From Zychaea mexicana (taxonomy: Eukaryota > Mucoromycota > Mucoromycetes > Mucorales > Lichtheimiaceae), in contig NW_026516713.1 in assembly GCF_025766255.1 (NCBI RefSeq), positions 1-64,000 on the forward strand: a stretch of 64,000 nt of DNA, given 5' to 3'. This document shows positions 24,348 to 34,650 of the stretch, piece by piece (position 1 is the stretch's first letter; each line of letters starts with the position of its first letter). The notes beneath the pieces are model-generated. The model saw only the letters and a program-made list of their open reading frames with translations, was not told where the DNA came from and searched no databases. Position numbers and translations under genes: made by a program.

Positions 24348-25298
24348 TGATGTGACTCTCTCCTCTTTCTTTCTTATTCCCATTGAACTCTTTGTAAATA
24401 AATACATAGTCCTTTTTAGCGCATTTCAACAAACATTTCCTTTTTTCTTAATTCTACCATACATTGCTCTATCTGTTTGGAGTGACATAAGTTCCTTCCT
24501 GTTATACATAAAAAATTAGTGGATCGACGTATGGTGCAGGAACGACAAACTCAACTGCCTAATATGGAGAGAAATTTATTCATTGACAGCGATGACTTGA
24601 AAAAACTCTTGATTTGACCTCTTCGCTCAGCCTGCACATCTATACTCTTGCTGTATGCCTCAAACTAGCGTCAGCTGGTGTGTGGCCGCGCTACTTGTTA
24701 CATAAGCTGGACAATCTGAGTAGAATGTTTCCTGCTTTCCATAAAGCGGATGGATTGTTTTTATGCAAATGTGCTTAGCCGTTTCTATAGTTACTATCTT
24801 CATGTACCATTGATGTTTAACCGAATATCATATTATGATATCTTAAGCAGCGTGTGTGTTAATGAGCTTCACCACAGAGAGAGCATACTCGGACAAACTT
24901 TTTTTGCCGTGGCGGGTATCGGATAAACTACTTTACTGGCTATTTCAATTGGATCAGCCTCAGCTTAGACGGCCGACTTCAAAAAAAAAAACCTGTAACA
25001 AAGATGCCTAATATAATCGTCAAAGGTTTTTTTGCTTCTCATGCATACATCAAAAGCTATGACACCTTAAAAGTGGGTGCCAGTTTGTCGTTCATTTAAT
25101 TTTCCGCACCATAGCACAGAAGCATCTGTCAAGTAAAAAAGCATCGTAGAGAAATTAGTGTAAATATTTCACGTGAGAAATATGGTGGGAAGTGGGTCAA
25201 AAAATCATCTTTGTCATCGGATTTTTATTTACCACTTTATATAATACCAGTATCTTCCAAAAACCCAATTACCCCGCACACTTGCTTTCTTTCGCATA
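24348..25298. other. Intergenic, CSN4 3' end and hydrolase promoter
   Basis: About 950 bp, AT-rich, no coding signal. A TATA-like TTTATATAAT at about 25235-25244 sits roughly 55 bases before the hydrolase start codon. A run of 11 A lies near 24980. Confidence 0.5.
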
Positions 25299-26733
25299 AT
25301 GGTTCGCTTGGTACCTGCCCTCACCACCGATATCCCAGTCCATCCCGGAACTGTAGGCTCTGAAGACCAGCGCCTGGTTGTAGAAAAGCATGAGTTCCCT
25401 GCACCAAGCCAGCCTGTCAAAACCAAGATCGCCTTTGTTTTTTCTCATGCCAACGGTTTCCACAAGGAAATGCTCCACCCGCTCATGCGTTGCACGATCG
25501 ATCAATTCCGTGAATTGCCCCAATACAATCAGACTCACTTTGACTTTTATGCCTGGGATGCACGCAACCATGGCGACAGCGCTCGCCTCAATAAGGACCA
25601 CGTTCATATCCCAACTTGTAAGAAAAAAACTTAACAAGAAGCATCAGCATTTTGATATTGCACGGAGCTAAATATTCCATCATTTTATTAGATTCATGGT
25701 TCGATCACGCCATGGATACGATGCAGCTTATCGAAGAAATGAAGCTCAAGGAGAATTATGACAAGCTTATTGGTGTTGGTCACAGTTTTGGTGGTTCGGC
25801 AATGTAAGTCCCGACTAGTTCCCGGCTAGTGGATATACCAGTGACTAATGGTCAACACTCAAGGATTTTGGCGGAATTTATGAACCCCAAGACGTTTGAC
25901 GGATTATGCATTCCGGAACCTGTTATTGGCAAAGTTATTGTTCCTCATGCGATTCGTTCACAGTTTCCAGCTATCAAGGGAGCCCTGAAGCGTAGAGATA
26001 CTTGGAAGAGCCGGTAAGCCTTCATATACTCGGCAGATAACTCGACGATATGTATCGCGAGAAATATATGCACTAAGCGAAAAGTCAACACCATCTTGTC
26101 TTATAGTGAGGAGTGCTTCAAATCTTTGGATGGTCGCCCTTTCTGGCGCGATCTTCACCCAGAAGTTCTTCAAAACTATATTGTGAGTTACACCAGGAAC
26201 ACAGCACTATCAATAATACTCAAAACTAAAAATTAAACTGTTCATTATAGAACTATGGATTGTACGATACCCCCGAAGGCACAGTCAAGTTAAAGTGCCC
26301 CAAGTTGGAAGAGCATGTACGTTATATCTTTAGACTTACAACTTACATACACTGAAGCATCAGGATTGACCTGCCAAGCTTTTTTATGTAGCTCGTGTAC
26401 ATGGCTGGTGTCTTTGGCTCAGCAAGTGCTTTTGGAAGCCTTCGTTCTCTAACAATTCCAGTTCATATCAGTCATGCCAAAGGTTCAACTTTGTAAGTGC
26501 CCAGCTTCTGTGAGGTTTATGTAGCAAGAGTTTGTTAACAACTTTCTTCTTCACCTTCTAGCACCGACCCCAGCACAGCCGATGATATTAAAGCACAATC
26601 CCCTATGCTGACAAATAGCATGATTAAAGGTTCGCACATGGTGCCAGGCGAACATCCGGATTTGTTAGTACCAGATATCGTTCAATTGACTAATAGAGCC
26701 ATCGAGTTCTCTGAAAACCGGGCAAAGCTTTAA
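25299..26733 (+). CDS. Alpha/beta hydrolase with PTS1-like C-terminus (paralog 1)
   Basis: Alpha/beta-fold hydrolase of the group containing yeast peroxisomal lipase Lpx1. Seven or so exons: MVRLVPALTTDIPVHPGTVG, the oxyanion-loop segment FVFSHANGFHKEM, DFYAWDARNHGDSARLN, the nucleophile elbow GVGHSFGGSAM (Ser), GLCIPEPVIGK, LKRRDTWKSR, GRPFWRDLHPEVLQNYI, YGLYDTPEGTVKLKCP and GSHMVPGEHPD with the likely catalytic His. The protein ends in ENRAKL; the AKL tripeptide is a good type 1 peroxisomal targeting signal. Esterase, lipase or thioesterase activity cannot be told apart. A paralog with the same exon content lies at 32284-33875 on the other strand. Confidence 0.88.
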
Positions 26734-27865
26734 TGTTACCTATTCTGTGATTGGTCCCAGCTTTGATCTCGTCGTTTTGGCATGGATCCTGCTGAAAATT
26801 TATGGTTCATACATACAACTATCTCTCCTCCGTAGTATATATCTGGTTAAAATCGATAAGCGATTGTGTACGTTGTTATAGAGTATATATTTTTTTTGAA
26901 AATAATCATAAGATCTTTGACTATATACTCTAGTGCTGCTATCGCATTTTTCAAAACTTTGCAGCACACCATAACAGCTGTTCAAGAATCGAGTAGTGTT
27001 GATGTGAAGAAACTAAAAATTGTCTTCATCGTAGATACATACATATGCTTGTTGAATAGCAAACAAAGACATCTAAGACCATTGCATAATTCTTTTTTTC
27101 AAGATGTTAGATTTTGGCGACTAGATCCAATGTATGATATACTGTATGTTTCTTTTTAAACCTTTTACAGTAAAATTTATAGTATATCCATTCCTGAATG
27201 AATAAACGAATGGATATATGTTAGACACAAAACCGTAAACAGGCTAGTAACTTTAACATCGTTTTTACCTCCTCCAGGTGTAAGTACACTTAGTCAGGTA
27301 AAGAAAATCGATTCTCAAACATCCCTATATTACCATGTGCAAGTCATGTATCATTACATAGCAGCATTAGTATACTATCAGTAAGAGTTCTAAACTGCAA
27401 TGTCAACAATCGTCCGACTTCGTTAATACTTTCGTATATACCTGATCTTAATTCTCATCACACAAGGTCGTTGGCATATCAGAAGTATTTTACATAATGG
27501 CTGATCGTAGACTTTTTTTAGCTGTAAGGATCTCAAAACAGTTATTCAATCGCTACACAACAACTGCATATAAAGCATATATACATGCACAATTGGCTGA
27601 AAGTTATATGCTGGATTAGGGCCCGTTTAGTTACGTATATACGCGCATTGTTCGGATAAATAAGTGACATTTAATTAGGGAGGCTGAAGTTGGATTAATT
27701 CATGTATTTGTTGTAGGGAAAAGAGGATAGATTGATGACAGTGATACCTGTCCTTAAAATATAAGTTAAAGAGATTAAGCGATCGGTATCAAAGAGAGAA
27801 ACTATTATATATACACAGGTTACGCGTTAAGACCCTCAATAGAAATATGGACAACTGTGGATGAG
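26734..27865. other. Intergenic, no gene supported
   Basis: About 1.1 kb of very AT-rich sequence between two convergent genes. A 97-codon open frame at 26866-27159 has AT-driven composition and no recognised motif, so it is not called. Confidence 0.5.
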
Positions 27866-28957
27866 TTAGCAGGCACAATAATCTTGAGAGCCACCGTTAT
27901 TATTTGCAGCAGTAACCCGGACACTAGAAGATGATGCTGGTTGTTTTTGCCAGAGATTTGGTGTCTCTATAATCTACAATGTCATATTGATGCCCGTTAG
28001 GATCTCAGTTTATATTCTTAGAAACATGGTCCCGATACCTTTTGAAAACAAAAATCAGTCCAAGCACGTACCTTTTCCACTAGTTCTTCAAATGCCTCTT
28101 TGACCCCGACCTTCGTTTTCGCACTACATTCGATAAAGAGGGTCTGTAATTTTCGAGCTAATTCTGCACCTTCCTTATATGACACTACGCGTGAACCATC
28201 CTGTTTTTACATGTAAACCAAATTAGTCGGTTTCTGACACATTTAGAGAAAAAAAGCTTTTGTACAATAGTATTACTTTATCCACTTTGTTTCCGACAAT
28301 CATCTTGACCACATCCTGGCTGGAACAGTATGTGTTTACTTCGTTCATCCAGGTTTTCAACGCATCAAATGTTTCGCGATTGCATACATCATATACTATT
28401 GAGTATATTAATTTGTTGATTAGTTATGCTGTCTTCGATGGGACGGAAGAAAGTGACTAGACTCCACTGTATGCTGTATATTACCTAGAATGACACCTTG
28501 AGCGCCTCTGTAATATGAAGAAGTCAATGTGCGAAACCGTTCTTGGCCCGCCGTATCCTAAGAAAAACGCTATATTCAGCATTCTCCTCTTCTGGTATAA
28601 AAAGAGAACTCATTTTCTTTTGTCTTCTAAATCCCACTTTGATCATTACCCAAATGGTCAACTTGTACGTATCACCGTTGAGATTCATCATGCTCACTTT
28701 GAAGTCAACGCCTGCAGTGGTATAGTTACCATAGTTTACATATACAAAAGAATGAGGTTTTTTTAATAACGTTCCAGAAACAAGGGTTAACTTTACTAGA
28801 TTCAGTATGGTTTAGAAAGCTGGAAATTACCAATGGTAGCGGAAACTTCGTCCGGTGGAAGAAAGGTGTCATCAGTAAATCGTAATAGAAGACTGGACTT
28901 TCCGACTCCACTGTTGCCAATGAGTAATAGCTTTAAAGTTGCTGTTTCGTGTGCCAT
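27866..28957 (-). CDS. Rab GTPase, Rab18-like
   Basis: Ras-superfamily GTPase; Rab18 members act at the ER and lipid droplets and in secretion. At least five exons. Nucleotide-binding motifs are complete: [18 protein letters not shown] (G1), the switch I segment SATIG/VDFKV (G2), [15 protein letters not shown] (G3), MIVGNKVDK (G4) and ECSAKT (G5). Switch II continues into [16 protein letters not shown]. The N-terminus [14 protein letters not shown] and the [21 protein letters not shown] block are Rab18-like. The last exon (DTPNLWQ to the end) terminates in DYCAC, a CxC double-geranylgeranylation motif. Start chosen at the only Met before G1. Assignment to Rab is firm, to Rab18 likely. Confidence 0.9.
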
Positions 28958-29756
28958 GGAGACGAAGAACAAGGAGGTAAACTACTGTAGTTGGCTGCAT
29001 GAACTTCAGCCTAAGAAAAACTCAGCAGCAATCCTTATGACGAAATAGCGACTTAATGACGACTTTTAAAAACCCAGTTCTATAACTTTAATCGCTGTCG
29101 TTTGTTGAGAGCATATCTTTTAGTGGATATAGGACGTATCCAGAACATGTATTTTAGAAATAGTGTTAAGGATTTTTTTCGATTCTTTAATGAAGGCTGC
29201 TATAGTTACCCAGCGTGACTTTGGCAACGAGTCCCGTTTATATATTGATCTACTCTTGTAGCGTACGGGATGTGGGTGATCAGACGAACCTTGCTTTATA
29301 AAGCTCTATGTATATTTTCGTCATTCCATTCAATAAGTAGCACTTGTTATATCCCTCAGTTATAAAATGTAATGATCCCTTTCTGGGGAGTGAACACACA
29401 TGGTGCATTCATATCAAAGAGTACAAACAAGTAGTTCCTTCAGCTTATTCAAAAACACTAGAATCAAGTGGATTGCACATGCATTTTGATATAGCGACGC
29501 AGAAGAGTTATAGTCATAACTTGTAAAACTTTTCCCTTTCTTTTCTTGCACCATGCACCTCGGTACTGGATGCCACTTTTTGCTCCATAAGCACTAAATA
29601 AACGGATCAACCTCGTAAAAAAGAATATTATATAATCTTCGTCAACAATTAGACATATTGCAACAATATCGTTGACAGTGATAATAGTACAAGAGTCGAT
29701 AGAAGAATGCGATAAAGTAATGGTGGTATATGTATGTGTATTTTCCGCTATTTTGT
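28958..29756. other. Intergenic, no gene seen
   Basis: About 800 bp between two minus-strand genes: the promoter of the Rab gene and the 3' UTR of the LAMTOR1-like gene. Only short chance frames. Confidence 0.5.
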
Positions 29757-30533
29757 TTATGAATAAACGCTATCTGTCAAGGTGAGATTGACAACAATAT
29801 CGCCCACTGGTTCAACTTCAATCTTGTCGAGTGCCTTTTGAACATCCCCCATCGCTTTAGAAAGCCACTTTATCTCGTCTGTATCCTGATACGGTCGGGC
29901 AAGGGCTAGTAGATCTGGCGGTGATGTGGATGATGCTGATGTTGTCGTTGTCGTTGCTCCGTTCATGTATTTGGATGACGGTGCTGTGTCAGGCAGCTGC
30001 CGTAACAACTGCTTATATCGTTCCGCTCGTTCCTCCACGTCTTGACTTTGTAGTGGGTCGGCTTGTGTACTCGAGATATCGATCAAATTACTGAAACGGG
30101 GAGAAAAGGTGGTAAATTTACCGAGTTTGAGTTTAATGATATACTTTAGACTGTCGGCGCAAGGCTTTATTTAAGCAAACCCGACAGTATACTTACTGCG
30201 TTGTTCTTTCAATGATGTCGTTCCAAAATTCTTGTTCTTTCTTTACATCGATGGTATCATACGAATTGTAGTGCATTTGCCTAATTATGCCAAAAGAGAA
30301 TTTAAATTCCTGGACCGAAAGCTCACTCATGAGATAAAAGCGCAAGGCGAAATCTTACCCTGTGTTGTCCGAAAGCTCGTTTCGCAACAATGGAGCATTC
30401 ACATCGTCCTGATAGTTTGAACAGAAGAAAAGTGAGCGGTCAAGGACTATTAGTACAAGATTTAAATAGAAAAGGAGATCAGCAAAAAATAAATCACCTC
30501 GTCATGTGTTTCTTTGCTTCCACAGCAACCCAT
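29757..30533 (-). CDS. Ragulator subunit LAMTOR1-like (p18/Meh1)
   Basis: LAMTOR1/p18 anchors the Ragulator complex and Rag GTPases to the lysosome or vacuole so that TORC1 senses amino acids. Four exons: MGCCGSKETHDE, then DDVNAPLLRNELSDNTG, then QMHYNSYDTIDVKKEQEFWN, then NLIDISSTQADPLQSQDVEE to the stop. Myristoylatable Gly2 and the Cys3-Cys4 pair match the doubly acylated MGCC start of human LAMTOR1, as do the acidic NAPLL stretch, the Asn-Leu-Ile-Asp-Ile block and the ERAERYKQLLRQL helix. A poly-Thr/Ser linker is fungal-specific. A second Ragulator subunit (LAMTOR2) lies at 51197-51823. The first exon has no other reasonable start. The protein is poorly conserved in general, so moderate caution is needed. 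Confidence 0.82.
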
Positions 30534-30915
30534 ATTTTTTATGTGCAAAGTGAGGAAGTTGCGAAAGTCAGAACGGGCGAGTGTTCCAAGAGAAACCAGA
30601 AAAAGCCAGAACAGAAATCGTGCGACTGATACAACACACGTCATTGTGTTGGCTCTCCCTGGGGTGTACCTTCGATCATAAGTATAGCCATGCTTTAAAT
30701 ATCTTAAGCCTTGTTTTGTCAATAGGATGCGCAACAAAGGAGGATACACATTGGTACTCCCGCTACTGCTGAACCACTTCACTAATTACGACGCCAGTAG
30801 TCCTGAAGGACATACATAAGATTTCACATGCATTATTTACAACTTTATTTATTTAACTCATATCTCACGCACATTTTTAGAGACGGGATATGTTTGATTC
30901 AACTAGATACAGAAG
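30534..30915. other. Intergenic between LAMTOR1-like and LYR genes
   Basis: A spacer of 382 bases between two minus-strand genes. It must hold the LAMTOR1 promoter and the 3' end of the LYR-protein gene. Nothing else seen. Confidence 0.5.
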
Positions 30916-32114
30916 CTACTTGGTATCCTTTACAGCGCTATCTGACACCTTTTCCATGCGAACCACCGATTGTGGGATCCAGCATGAGTAAGAAACTTTA
31001 TACTTAATCTTTGGGTCCCACAAAGCACTGGCAGTGGGCATCGGCGACAAGAATGGCATTTTGCTAAGGATTCGTCGATACATCCGTCGTGCTTTTCTCA
31101 GCTTTTTTTCTCGATAATCAGTCTGGTCCTGTAAGGGCTCAAAATCAGGATTGACATATTGAATCATGGATAAAGTCGAGTAAGACGATGGCTCGGCTGC
31201 AGAAGGTGAAGAGGGCAATGACTGACGGGTACGAGGCACCTTTGATCTGGGTACTAAGTTTGCTGACGGACAAAGATGCATCAAGTCTGGATGGCCTTCT
31301 TGTCCGCTATATAAATCGTCCCATGAGGGTCCACCGATACGCAAGTTGGCAACATGCCTTGGATGGGATTCGGGCGCGCCAGCGCGTCGTTCTAGTTCAC
31401 ATATGATTTCAAAGGGAGGCGGAGGTGGTACGCGTTCTAATAAGTTCGTTCTCCAACGCCATAGCAGATTTGCTTGCCGTGTTGGATGCAATGGCTTGTA
31501 TTCGGGCTCAGGGAGTTTCGGGTCGAGATTTTTTTTAACAACAGAAGCGACCAATGCCTTCAGCGGCCCACATAATGGTGGTGGAGGTGCTGTTCTTGAT
31601 ACATGTGGGATCAATGGCTCTGGATGTTGATAGTCGCCTGGAAGCAAGGTATAAGGCTATACAAAAGTATAGGTTTAGCCTTCTCTACCACAGAATTTGT
31701 ATCTGTTCCACCACCAACTTACCTGTAGTAATCGATGTCGTGTTTTACCGCGTTGTCCGTACGCGGCTTGTAACAGCTTCAAGCAGCTTTTGGTATGCCC
31801 CTGATTAGCACGTTCTACACGATGTAAAAACTACGGCAATTTTACATTGTCAACGCTGAGTCTGCAGCAAATGCCCCTTTTTAATTTATACCTTTCGAGC
31901 CTCGCGTAACTTGTTCTTGATTCGTGCTTCGTCGGTGCAGTTCTTGTAATCGCGAAAAGCGTTGCGCGTGCGGTTAAAAATAAATGTTCTTTATTGAGAA
32001 TTATTAGTAAAACATCAAAAGCAATTGTTTAATTACACACCTAGTACGATCATCGAAAAAGGTAGACCCTTCACACAAAATGCGACGATATAGTATGCGA
32101 ACGTAGTCTGCCAT
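30916..32114 (-). CDS. LYR-motif (Complex1_LYR) protein with long C-terminal extension
   Basis: Begins MADYVRILYRRILCEGSTFF: the Leu-Tyr-Arg triplet followed by Arg-Arg-Ile-Leu fits mitochondrial LYR proteins, which act with acyl carrier protein in complex I, Fe-S and mitoribosome assembly. Exon 2 continues FNRTRNAFRDYKNCTDEARI (the LYR-fold helix with its conserved Phe/Arg), exon 3 gives FLHRVERANQGHTKSCLKLL, and a large last exon of about 240 codons is Pro-rich and Arg-rich (WRWRTNLLERVPPPPPFE). A second MYRRIL occurs near the C-terminus. Total about 345 residues, much longer than classic 80-120-residue LYR proteins; fungal CUP1-like LYR proteins are a possible subfamily. The specific client is unknown. 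Confidence 0.72.
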
Positions 32115-32283
32115 ATTATCAGTCCAATTGCCAGATAGGACCGGAAAAGCAAAAGAAAAAGGAGTGTGCGTGTAACCACGTCCCTTGTTTAATATAAGTG
32201 GACAACCTGTGGTACTCTTCTTTATTTTCTTTCGCCGGCAAAATGCAAGGAAACAGGTAGGATATATAACGCTTTACACTTTG

Positions 32284-33875
32284 CTATAAATGCGCTTTAG
32301 CAACTCTATTGTTTGCTAGCACAACTTCCGTTAAGAATACAATTTCTGGAACTACAGAGTGAGGTTATTAGAGTGCTGGATAACAACTTATTGTCACCCG
32401 AATTCCTGAGATACTCACCCATTCGCAAAGGATCTTGGACAGGAACCATATGTGATCCACGGACTTTGCTCGCAGTTATCAACGGGGATTGTTGAATGAA
32501 CTCGTCGGCTGATGCGATCGCAGTCGTATACCTAGTGCGCATCATCAATACCCTTCTTCCGAGCCGAATCCGATCTTTTTTTTTTTTAGCAATAGAGCTC
32601 AATACTCACCAATTGTCTTCGTCCGAGAGCACCACATGAAGAGGAACGGAGAGATTTTTCAGAGACATGAATGCTGTGTAGGAATCATATGCATCTCCCC
32701 AGTATGTCAACTAGTTAGTTAAGTCAGTTGAAGGTGTCAACAACCGTACAGTCACCATCCATCCATATTACATTACATTCTCCTGTTCTTTCGTGCACTT
32801 TAACATGACTGACCCGTCGTCCGTAGTATATAATCCATAATGCTGATAACATAAAAATACCACTATGTCAGCACACATAACAGTTAAGCAACAGTGATGT
32901 TGTGAAACGCTTACAACATAGTTTTCGAGGACTTCCGGATGCAAACTCTTCCAAAATGGCCGGTTTCTCAACGATTCCATGCACGCATTTCTATATCATA
33001 TTTCAGCTACAATTAGCAGGATGACTAGGTAATGATGGTTACAGAGCCTAATAATGTACTTGCATCGATCGAAAGGAAGTAAAAAATGTACCTGTTCTCC
33101 CAAGTATCCCGTCTTTTCAACGTTACAACGAGTGGTGGTAGTTTTGAGCGATGTTCAAAATCTAGCACACGACCTCTTACCAGCGGTTCAATGCTACAAA
33201 GTCCATCAAATATGCCAGGTTGAGCAAACTGCGCAAGTATCCTATCATTTAGAGGACAAAGTTATTACCAGTATCACTTGTCAACCGGATGTATAACCAG
33301 TATTAGGGTGCGTGTGTCATGACTGCTGGCTAGCACCAAGACCACTCACATGCAAGTTGCGCCAACACTGTGACCGATACCGATTACTTTATCGTAATCT
33401 CTTTTCAATTTCAATGTATCAATGATGTGTATCGTATCCATACCAAAATCATACCAGGACGCTTTTTGAAGAAAAAGGACACATTTCGTTAATCGTCAGA
33501 GAAAGCCCTGAGGGGTTTTGCATGGATTTAGAACTTGTATTTTTTCTTCTTACTATTCATTCCAAGTAATCCGTGGTTCAGCCGAGCACTATCACCATGA
33601 TTCCTTTGATCCCAGGATATAAAGTCAAATTCGACCTTGTTGTATTTTGGTGTAGCCCGTAACTGAGCAGCGAACTGTCGCATAATTGGATGCATCATCT
33701 CTTTATGGAATCCGGTTCCATGAGTCCAAAGAAAAGCGATCCGAAGGTTAGCAGGCAATGGTCTGGGAGCTGGATAGGTGTGCTTTTCAACAGCAATACG
33801 CAAAACATCATAGCCTTCCGTCGATGGATGTACAGGAATTTCATAGGTTTGTGCTGGTATCAATCGACTCGACAT
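32284..33875 (-). CDS. Alpha/beta hydrolase with PTS1-like C-terminus (paralog 2)
   Basis: Second member of the family at 25299-26733. Exons: MSSRLIPAQTYEIPVHPSTE, FLWTHGTGFHKEMMHPIMRQ, DFISWDQRNHGDSARLNHG, then SWYDFGMDTIHIIDTLKLKR with GIGHSVGA (nucleophile Ser), FDGLCSIEPLVRGRVLDF, LKRRDTWENR, NRPFWKSLHPEVLENYV, HYGLYTTDDGSVMLKCT and GSHMVPVQDPLRM. The final exon, entered through a 67-base intron near 32360-32430, reads VPEIVFLTEVVLANNR and ends AKAHL; AHL is a weaker PTS1 variant of the AKL ending of paralog 1. Exon order matches paralog 1, so the genes arose by duplication. A (CT)n tract lies just 5' of the start. Confidence 0.85.
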
Positions 33876-34650
33876 TATGTTCGTATGTAAAGAGAGGAAA
33901 AGTAAAACGGATATCAAGGGAAAGGACTTGGTGGTGTAGAAGTTAAAGAGAGAGAGAGAGAGAGAGAGAGTGAAACGTATAACTGCCACTTTTCATGCAT
34001 GATACACGGTGCTTGTTTATGTCTCCTTATTACATCCTCCAATTACAAGCATGAAGCTTCTGTATTCATGCATGTGCAATTATAGTCTACCAAACTGTTG
34101 TTACCACAGGTGATCCTGCGCCGGAACACGTTTCCTTAATATGGTTTACCGCAGTAGCACACAGTTCCTTTCAGTTCCAAGTGTACGTAGGCTGCTTACG
34201 GCGGATCGAGTCAACGACTACTTTTCGTGAAAACTTTTCTACAAGATACATAGTTTGGGGAGTCTGTTCCATACTATATTCCGGAAGAATGCATGATGAT
34301 GTTCATGATAAAGTCGTCAGATTTGGTCTTTTCTCTAGATATTTGATCAGAAAAACTTATACACAAGAGGATATGATGATATATTACTTCACTCCACTGT
34401 GAGCTCGTATCCAGACCCATTTGGTATATATTCTGCATCGCTTCTTGACACCAAGAACACGATTACCAATAGAAACAACTGAAAAGGTCGGTCGTGTCCA
34501 ATAACCATAATTCAAAAGGAAAGCCACCATAAAAGCATCAATTGGAATAGAAGGGGAGAAGTCTTGCATGAACAGTCTTTTCCCACGTTCCACAGTCAAA
34601 GAGCAAGATATCAAAGCAAACAAAATCACCCCTTTATATAATAATAAGAG
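33876..34650. other. Intergenic with (AG)n microsatellite
   Basis: About 775 bp between two minus-strand genes: the promoter of hydrolase paralog 2 and the 3' UTR of the BCS1-like gene. The 81-codon open frame at 34384-34629 overlaps the expected UTR and shows no motif. Confidence 0.5.
33947..33970. repeat. (AG)12 microsatellite
   Basis: Twelve uninterrupted AG units. They begin 72 bases upstream of the start codon of hydrolase paralog 2, where the transcribed strand context reads (CT)n, so the tract is in its promoter or leader. Confidence 0.9.

Noticed and set aside
26866..27159. 97-codon plus-strand open frame
   Set aside because: Extremely AT-rich, no motif, between convergent 3' ends; most likely chance.
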